From: Bordetella genomosp. 10
Lineage (GTDB): Bacteria; Pseudomonadota; Gammaproteobacteria; Burkholderiales; Burkholderiaceae_B
Reading direction: 5' to 3'
Length of the DNA stretch: 64,000 nucleotides
NCBI RefSeq assembly: GCF_002261225.1
Contig: NZ_NEVM01000001.1
Span: 744,001 to 808,000 of the forward strand
Shown piece after piece: positions 59,150 through 64,000 of the stretch. How positions within the stretch are numbered: position 1 is the first letter of the stretch; the number at the start of each line of letters is the position of its first letter. The notes under the pieces were generated by a model. It was not told the origin of the DNA and ran no database searches. It was given only the letters and a program-made list of their open reading frames with translations. Position numbers and translations under genes: made by a program.

Positions 59150-59195
59150 CGATTCTCGATTCTCGATTCCCCGATTCCCCGATTCCTCGATTCTC
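59150..59195. repeat. CGATTC tandem array
   Basis: There are six units of 7-8 bp: CGATTCT twice, then CGATTCCC twice, CGATTCCT and CGATTCTC. The array ends 12 bp before the lysR ATG at 59208, replacing the usual ribosome-site area. Confidence 0.8.
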
Positions 59196-59207
59196 CCTTC
59201 CCATCCC

Positions 59208-60101
59208 ATGGATCCCAAATTCCTGCGTATGTTTCTCGTCCTGGCCGAGGAGTTGCACTATGGCCGGGCCGCGGAGCGGCTTTTCATTTCGCAGCCGCCG
59301 CTGACCAAGGCGATCCAGCAGATGGAGGAACGCCTGGGAGTGACGCTTTTCGATCGCAACAGGCGCAGCGTGCGCCTGACCGTGGCCGGCCGCGTGCTGG
59401 TCGAGGAAGCGCGCCGGTTGCTCACGCAGACCGAGCTTTCCGTCCGCGCCGTGCAGCGCGCCGAGCGGGGCAATGCCGGCCGGATACGCATCGGTTTCGT
59501 CGCCGCGGTGCTGTTCATGGACATACGCGAGGTGATTCTCGGACTGGAGCGCAAGATGCCCGGCCTGGAGACCGTATGGGAGGAAATGGGATCGTCCGAG
59601 CAGATCCAGGCGCTGGCGCAGGATCGCATCGATATCGGCTTCGCGCAGATATCGCGGGGGATGAGCGAGATGATGTCCATTCCGGTGGGACGGGTGGACC
59701 TGGTGGTTGCGCTGGAGACGGGGCATCCCCTCGCGCGCCGCCGCAAGGTCCGCCTGTCCGACCTGGCCGAGGATGCGTTCATCGCCATTCCGCGGCATAG
59801 CGGTCCCAGCTTCCACGACCTGACCATTGCCGCGTGCATGGGCGCGGGCTTCAGTCCCCGCATCGTCCACTACGCCAAGCACCTGGTGTCGGTGGTCAGC
59901 CTGGTCGCGATGGGACGGGGCGTGTCGCTGGTGCCGCGATCCTTCGCGCGCGCCGGCGTGCCGGGGGTGGTGTTCAAGCAGATCGACGGCATGGCCATCG
60001 AGGCGGAGTATTCGGCGGTCTGGAATCCGGCGAACACGCTGCCGCTGCTGCCGCGCGTCCTGTCGCTGCTGGAGACGGGACGCGCTGCGGGGCGGACGTG
60101 A
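59208..60101 (+). CDS. LysR-family transcriptional regulator (CatR/BenM-like)
   Basis: This 297-aa LysR protein has HTH residues about 3-60 (LHYGRAAERLFISQPPLTKAIQQME, the CatR/TfdT group motif), DRNRRSVRLTVAGRVLVEEARR, and an effector domain with PRHSGPSFHDL. ATG 59208 lacks an evident ribosome site because the CGATTC array occupies that position; translation may be weak. It is divergent from the CMD-SDR-amidohydrolase operon. Element copies A and B suggest it controls that operon and the bug/SDR operon ending at 60213. Confidence 0.92.
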   Translation: MDPKFLRMFLVLAEELHYGRAAERLFISQPPLTKAIQQMEERLGVTLFDRNRRSVRLTVAGRVLVEEARRLLTQTELSVRAVQRAERGNAGRIRIGFVAAVLFMDIREVILGLERKMPGLETVWEEMGSSEQIQALAQDRIDIGFAQISRGMSEMMSIPVGRVDLVVALETGHPLARRRKVRLSDLAEDAFIAIPRHSGPSFHDLTIAACMGAGFSPRIVHYAKHLVSVVSLVAMGRGVSLVPRSFARAGVPGVVFKQIDGMAIEAEYSAVWNPANTLPLLPRVLSLLETGRAAGRT

Positions 60102-60110
60102 GGCCCCGGC

Positions 60111-60180
60111 GCATCGAAGCATCGAAGCGTCGAAGCATTGGTGCATTGGTGCATTGGAGTATCGAACATCCAGCATCGAA
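60111..60180. repeat. Octamer array after the lysR stop
   Basis: There are about nine 8-bp units: GCATCGAA twice, GCGTCGAA, GCATTGGT twice, GCATTGGA, GTATCGAA, an incomplete unit and GCATCGAA. It starts 10 bp after the lysR stop. Confidence 0.8.
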
Positions 60181-60212
60181 GTCCACGGCCCGATCCGGCG
60201 GCGCGTCCCCGC

Positions 60213-61016
60213 TCAGCCTCGCTTGACCAACAGCCCGCCGTCGACCGGCAGCAGCACGCCGGTGATGTACCTGGCTTCGTCCGACGCCAGGAACAATGCC
60301 GCGTTCGCCACGTCCATGGCGGTGCCCATATGACCCATGGGAACGAGCGCGTCCCGTTCCGCCCGCACCTGTTCGCGCGGCACGCCCCGTTCGCGCGCCC
60401 GCCGCTCGATCGCCATGGGCGTGTCGATCAGGCCGGGAAGCAGCGCGTTCGCGCGGATGCCGTATTGCGCGTTTTCCATGGCCAGGTGCTGGGTCAGCGC
60501 ATTGACCGCGCCCTTGCTGGTCTTGTAGGTCAGCGTGGGGCGCGCGGCCAGGGACGAGGTGGACGATACGTTGATGATGCAGCCCGAGCGCTGGGCGATC
60601 ATCACCGGCAGGACGTGCTTGCAGGTCATGAACATGCCCTTCAGGTTCATGTCCATGATGGCGTCCCACATGGCGACGTCCAGGTCGGTGGTCCGGCGGT
60701 CGCCCGTGGAGCGGCCGACGTTGTTGTGCAGGATGTCGATGCGGCCGTAGCGGTCGACGCAGGCCTGGGCGATCGCGCGGCAGTCTTCCTCTTTCGTGAT
60801 GTCCGCCCGCAGGGTCGATGCGCTCGCGTCCAGCTTGGCGACGGCTTGCAGCGTGTCGTCGGCCCATTCGGGATTGATGTCGACGATCAGCAGCGTGGCG
60901 CCCTCGGCGGCGAAGCGTTCGGCCACCGCGCGACCGTTGCCTATCGTCCCGCCCGGCTGCTGTCCGCCGCCGACGATGATGCCGACCTTGCCGGCCAGCC
61001 TTCCTTTTTCATTCAT
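60213..61016 (-). CDS. SDR-family oxidoreductase
   Basis: This 267-aa SDR has an N-terminal variant cofactor loop VGGGQQPGGTIGNG (the wide loop seen also in the SDR at 57280), NNVGRSTG, and active-site residues NVSSTSSLAARPTLTYKTSKGA. The C-terminus VLLPVDGGLLVKRG is normal. It is downstream of the bug gene (stop 61103, gap 86 bp) and convergent with lysR. It likely oxidises the solute delivered by that Bug or its derivative. Confidence 0.91.
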   Translation of the reverse strand: MNEKGRLAGKVGIIVGGGQQPGGTIGNGRAVAERFAAEGATLLIVDINPEWADDTLQAVAKLDASASTLRADITKEEDCRAIAQACVDRYGRIDILHNNVGRSTGDRRTTDLDVAMWDAIMDMNLKGMFMTCKHVLPVMIAQRSGCIINVSSTSSLAARPTLTYKTSKGAVNALTQHLAMENAQYGIRANALLPGLIDTPMAIERRARERGVPREQVRAERDALVPMGHMGTAMDVANAALFLASDEARYITGVLLPVDGGLLVKRG

Positions 61017-61102
61017 GGGACTTCCTTTCCAACGTTTGAAACGGGGGCTTCATGGCCGCGCGGCGCCGGTCCTTCCGCCGGGAAGCGCGCGCAACGGGTC
61101 GT

Positions 61103-62086
61103 TCAGCCCATGGAGACGTGCCCCTCCTGGATGACCTTGCGCCACCGCGCGATTTCCTCGTGCACGTAGCGGGCGAGATCGGCGGGGGTATTGGGGGTGT
61201 TGGTGATGCCCTCGCTGCCCATGCGCTGCCGGAACAGGTCGGATTGCGTGGCCTCGATGGCCGCCCGGTTCAGCGTGTCGACGATGGCCGGCGGCGTGCC
61301 GGCCGCGGCGAACAGGGCGTACCAGACGTCGGCGGCGTAGCCCGGGTAGGTCTCCGCGATTGTCGGGATGCCCGGCCAGGAGGGCGAACGTTCGGCGCTG
61401 GTGAGCGCGATGGCGCGCAGCTTGCCGGCCTTCACCAGCGGGGTGACGGCGCCGGCGGTGCCGAAGAACATGTCGATCTGGCCCCCGACCAGGTCGGTCA
61501 TCGCCGGGCTGGCGCCCTTGTAGGGAACGTGCGTCAGCGAGACGTGCGCCATCTCCTTGAACAGTTCGGCAGCCAGGTGAACCGCCGTGCCATTGCCGGA
61601 CGAACCGAAGGTCAATTTCCCGGGATGGGCCTTGGCGTAGGCGGCGATGTCCCCGATCGTCTTGAAAGGACTGTCCGGCCGCACCACCAGGACGTTCGGC
61701 GCCCGTCCCACGATGGCGATGGGCGCGAAGGCCTTTTCGGTCTCGTAGGGAAGCTTGGGCGCCAGCGTGTCGTTGATGGCGTGCGCGGACGTGTTCAGCA
61801 GGACGGTATAGCCGTTGGGCTCGCTGCGCGCGACGTAGTCGCTGCCGACTACCGTGCCCGCGCCGGGCCGGTTCTCCACGATCACGCTGGTCTTCAGTTC
61901 CGCGCCGATGCGTTCGGCCAGGACCCGCGCCAGGGTGTCCGTCCCGCCTCCAGGGGGGAAGGGGACGATGAGATGGATGGGCTTGTCGGGGAAGGTATCG
62001 GCCGCGTGTCCGGCGAGGGGAAGCCAGGCCAGGATCGCGGCCAGGCCGAGGCCGGCCACCAGCCGCACGAGGAACGGCTTGCGCAT
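61103..62086 (-). CDS. Bug-family periplasmic receptor
   Basis: This 327-aa protein has a signal peptide MRKPFLVRLVAGLGL... cleaved near GHA-ADTFPD. Bug motifs are VPFPPGGGTDTLAR, ENRPGAGTVVGSDY, PNGYTVLLN and HVPYKGASPAM. ATG 62086 has GGAGACAAGC before it. LysR element copy B (62143-62187) lies 57 bp upstream, so it is probably controlled by LysR 59208. It starts a transcript with the SDR at 60213. Confidence 0.92.
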   Translation of the reverse strand: MRKPFLVRLVAGLGLAAILAWLPLAGHAADTFPDKPIHLIVPFPPGGGTDTLARVLAERIGAELKTSVIVENRPGAGTVVGSDYVARSEPNGYTVLLNTSAHAINDTLAPKLPYETEKAFAPIAIVGRAPNVLVVRPDSPFKTIGDIAAYAKAHPGKLTFGSSGNGTAVHLAAELFKEMAHVSLTHVPYKGASPAMTDLVGGQIDMFFGTAGAVTPLVKAGKLRAIALTSAERSPSWPGIPTIAETYPGYAADVWYALFAAAGTPPAIVDTLNRAAIEATQSDLFRQRMGSEGITNTPNTPADLARYVHEEIARWRKVIQEGHVSMG

Positions 62087-62142
62087 GCTTGTCTCCGAAT
62101 ATGTTCTTTTGTGCGGGTAATGTCGCCTTTTCCGTCCGCCGG

Positions 62143-62187
62143 GTCCAATTTGCATTTGGGATTGCAGTAATTCGCTGCGGGAATCAC
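62143..62187. promoter_or_regulatory. LysR-type promoter element, copy B
   Basis: It shares GTCCAATT, TTT, GGAT and AGTAATTC blocks and the GGAAT..AC end with copy A, at the same relative spacing. It sits between the two bug genes, 57 bp before the start of the downstream one. Confidence 0.65.
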
Positions 62188-62204
62188 TGGTCCCAGGAGT
62201 TGCG

Positions 62205-63197
62205 CTATTCGGACTTCAGGCCCAGCCGCTTGATGGTGTTGGACCAGCGCGCGTATTCCTGGCCGATGTAGGCCTTGCACTGTTGCTGGTCCATGTTCAT
62301 CGGCTCGGCGCCCTGAAAGTCCAGGCTTTCCTTGACCTTGGCGTCCTTCATCGCCGCTTGCATGGCGTCGTTCAGTTTCGCCAGCACCGCGGGCGGGGTG
62401 CCCTTGGGCGCCGCCAGGACCTGCCAGGTGCCGGCGTCGAAGCCGCGCAGTCCCGCCACGCTTTCGCTGAGCGAGGGCACGTCGGGCAATGCCTGCGAAC
62501 GATGGCCCGACGTCACGGCCAGGGGCTTGACCTTGCCGGCCTTGATGAAGGGCAGCGCGCTGTTGAACGAGCCCGAATACATGAAGTTGACGTTGCCGCT
62601 GGCGAGGTCCGACAAGGCCGGGCCGTTGCCCTTGTACGGCACGTGCTGAAACTTCAGGCCCAGCCTGCCCGCGATGTCCATGGACACCAGGTGGTCGATC
62701 GAGCCGTTGCCCGAGGAACCCTGGAAGTACTTCGACGGATCCGCCTTGACCGCCTTGTAGAAAGCCTCGGCGCTGGTCGCGGTGTCGCTCTTGGGCACCA
62801 GCAGGATCAGCGGCACGGACACCGAGCAGCCGGCGACGTCGAAGGCCTTGGTGGGGTCGAGATCGGCCCGGTTGAACAGCGCGGGCGCGGTAGTCACCGA
62901 GGAGGTGCCGTACATCAGGGTGTAGCCGTCCGGCTTGGCGCGCACCAGTTCCTGGGTGCCGATGTTGCCGCCGGCGCCGGGACGGTTCTCGATGATGATG
63001 GGCACGTTCAGGATTTCGGACACGCGCTTGAATAGCACGCGGCCGATGGCGTCGGTGGGACCGCCCGGCGCGAAACCGATCAGCAGGGTGATGGGCTTGT
63101 CGGGATAGGTATCGGCGGCGCGCGCTTGCGGGAGCGCGGCGGAAAAGGCGATCAACGCCAGGGCGGCGGTTTGCGCGAGTTTGATGCGGGGCGTCAT
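62205..63197 (-). CDS. Bug-family periplasmic receptor
   Basis: This 330-aa protein has a signal peptide MTPRIKLAQTAALALIAFSA... cleaved near ARA-ADTYPD. Bug motifs are IGFAPGGPTDAIGR, ENRPGAGGNIGTQ, PDGYTLMYGTS and HVPYKGNGPAL. The ATG follows AAGGAGACAAACC. Its two cysteines are an oddity among the Bugs here (VAGCSVS, QQQCKAY). It lies downstream of the CoA-transferase gene, so it may import the acid that is activated there. Confidence 0.92.
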   Translation of the reverse strand: MTPRIKLAQTAALALIAFSAALPQARAADTYPDKPITLLIGFAPGGPTDAIGRVLFKRVSEILNVPIIIENRPGAGGNIGTQELVRAKPDGYTLMYGTSSVTTAPALFNRADLDPTKAFDVAGCSVSVPLILLVPKSDTATSAEAFYKAVKADPSKYFQGSSGNGSIDHLVSMDIAGRLGLKFQHVPYKGNGPALSDLASGNVNFMYSGSFNSALPFIKAGKVKPLAVTSGHRSQALPDVPSLSESVAGLRGFDAGTWQVLAAPKGTPPAVLAKLNDAMQAAMKDAKVKESLDFQGAEPMNMDQQQCKAYIGQEYARWSNTIKRLGLKSE

Positions 63198-63244
63198 GGT
63201 TTGTCTCCTTGTTATAAGAATATGGGCCGGCGAATCGGGAAGGG

Positions 63245-63315
63245 GCCGGTGAATCAGCGGTGATTCGGTCGACGAATCAGCCGGTGATTCGGCCGACGAA
63301 TCGGCCAGTGAATCG
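63245..63315. repeat. 12-bp tandem array after the CoA-transferase stop
   Basis: About six units alternate GCCGGTGATTCG, GCCGACGAATCG and GCCAGTGAATCG, and one GCGGTGATTCG unit is a base short. It lies between the CoA-transferase stop (63331, minus strand) and the bug start. Confidence 0.75.
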
Positions 63316-63330
63316 GCCAACGCGCCGGCG

Positions 63331-64000
63331 TCAGCCCATGCCGGCCAGCCTGTCCAGCCACGTCGCCGGATGGGCGCCGTTGGGCGCGGGCGGCAGCGAC
63401 CAATGCGCCGGCGTGTGGGAAAACTGGGCCACGGGCGGAAATTGTTGCAGCACGCCATAGGCCGAGGGGCGGGTCTCCAGCAGCGGCAGGAGGCCTTCCG
63501 CGAAATGGCGGCGGTCCTCGCGCGGCGTGAAGCCGGGTTCCAGTCCCAGGCCTTGCACCCACATCGACGTCCGCGTCAGCGATACCTTGACGTGATAGCT
63601 GCCGCCTTCGGTGGCGCGGCGCAGCAAGGCCAGCATGACGCCGGCCGCGCCCAGGTAGCCCGTCAGGTAGTCGTTGAGCAGATAGGTCGGCACCACGCGC
63701 GGCTTGCCGCCGGGCACGCCCTCGCTCACGGCGATGCCGGCCACCGTCTGGCCCAGTTGCTCGAAGCCGCCGCGTTCGGCCCACGGGCCGCTGTCGCCGA
63801 AGGCGCTGACGCTGACGTAGATCACGCCGGGACGCAGGGCGGCCGCGTCCTCGGCGCCCAGGCCGCGGCGGGCCAGGCTGCCGGGCCGCCAGGACTGCAC
63901 CACCACGTCGGCGCCGCTGACCAGTTCGCGCGCGCGCTGCCGGTCGGCGGCCTGCGTCAGGTCGAGAAAGGCGGAGCGCTTGCCGATGTTCGTGTCTATC
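63331..64000 (-). CDS. CaiB/BaiF-type CoA-transferase (class III), partial
   Basis: This is a C-terminal part of about 223 codons; the 5' end lies beyond the right edge. Family motifs are ADVVVQSWRPGSLARRGLG and RPGVIYVSVSAFGDSGPWAERGGFEQLGQTVAG (the conserved GPxxxxxGFE region), with LLNDYLTGYLGAAGVMLALLRR following. The catalytic Asp typical of class III enzymes should lie upstream, outside the window. Such enzymes move CoA between carboxylic acids. The frame stays open to position 64000 (IDTNIGKRSAFLDL...). Confidence 0.88.
   Translation of the reverse strand, partial: IDTNIGKRSAFLDLTQAADRQRARELVSGADVVVQSWRPGSLARRGLGAEDAAALRPGVIYVSVSAFGDSGPWAERGGFEQLGQTVAGIAVSEGVPGGKPRVVPTYLLNDYLTGYLGAAGVMLALLRRATEGGSYHVKVSLTRTSMWVQGLGLEPGFTPREDRRHFAEGLLPLLETRPSAYGVLQQFPPVAQFSHTPAHWSLPPAPNGAHPATWLDRLAGMG

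Larger units (their letters stand above)
58735..59207. other. 473-bp divergent regulatory region with a bug relic and two tandem arrays
   Basis: Between the CMD (minus) and lysR (plus) starts there is a deleted bug gene remnant (58788-58962), the 45-bp LysR element (59023-59067), a CAACCG hexamer array (59095-59130) and a CGATTC array (59150-59195). No intact gene is present. Confidence 0.7.

Noticed and set aside
58980..59207. N-terminal extension of the LysR protein that includes Thr-Ala repeats
   Set aside because: It is the translated operator and hexamer array; the LysR fold starts at MDPKFLRMF (59208).
59095..60180. Possible CRISPR array around 59.1-60.2 kb
   Set aside because: The repeats are 6-8 bp and contiguous with no spacers, and no cas genes are present.

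Overview
The window is GC-rich, densely coded DNA from a betaproteobacterium, most likely an Alcaligenaceae member of the Bordetella/Achromobacter type. Codon third positions are strongly G/C. There are nine Bug-type periplasmic receptors (eight intact, one interrupted by a stop codon), an expansion typical of Bordetella and its relatives. CCCCC..GGGGG stem-loop intergenic elements of a kind I associate with these genomes are also present. This assignment is inference from gene content. I see no rRNA, tRNA, CRISPR array, insertion sequence or prophage.

Layout. (1) 0.1-9.2 kb: a LysR regulator divergent from a hydantoinase/dihydropyrimidinase, a polar amino acid ABC transporter, a DapA-like aldolase/lyase, a hydantoin racemase and an FAD-linked 2-hydroxyacid dehydrogenase. 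(2) 9.2-15.7 kb: an IclR-regulated catabolic block (TauD-type dioxygenase, HpcH/HpaI aldolase, Bug receptor, PEP-mutase/isocitrate-lyase family lyase, split aconitase-family hydratase). Two matching 17-bp operators sit before its two transcription units. (3) 15.8-21.3 kb: LysR, Bug, MmgE/PrpD, Bug and a beta-hydroxyacid dehydrogenase. (4) 21.4-29.7 kb: a metallo-beta-lactamase-fold hydrolase opposite a Liv-type ABC operon with a fused permease-ATPase, plus SDR, dehydrogenase, cupin and NIPSNAP genes. (5) 29.8-34.9 kb: MmgE/PrpD, GntR regulator, carboxymuconolactone decarboxylase-like protein, dehydrogenase and Bug. (6) 35-41 kb: SDR, two MFS transporters, a LacI regulator with two operators, and Bug.

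(7) 41.1-46.6 kb: a compact cluster of glycosyltransferase, ferritin-like diiron protein, exported protein of unknown function and family-2 glycosyltransferase, divergent from a membrane acyltransferase. It looks like an uncharacterised glycoconjugate system. (8) 46.6-50.4 kb: RhtA-like exporter, DHA2-type MFS pump and its LysR regulator. (9) 50.4-56.4 kb: a LacI-controlled sugar-acid module (Bug, IlvD/Edd dehydratase, HpcH/HpaI aldolase, and a second Bug gene broken by an in-frame TAG). (10) 56.4-64 kb: amidohydrolase, two SDRs, a CMD protein, LysR, two Bugs and a CoA-transferase cut by the right edge. Two copies of a 45-bp promoter element link this block, and one copy precedes a relic of a deleted bug gene.

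The general theme is scavenging of carboxylates and sugar acids. Each unit pairs a regulator and a high-affinity receptor with one to three catabolic enzymes. No TctA/TctB membrane components for the Bug receptors lie in the window, so they must be supplied from elsewhere.
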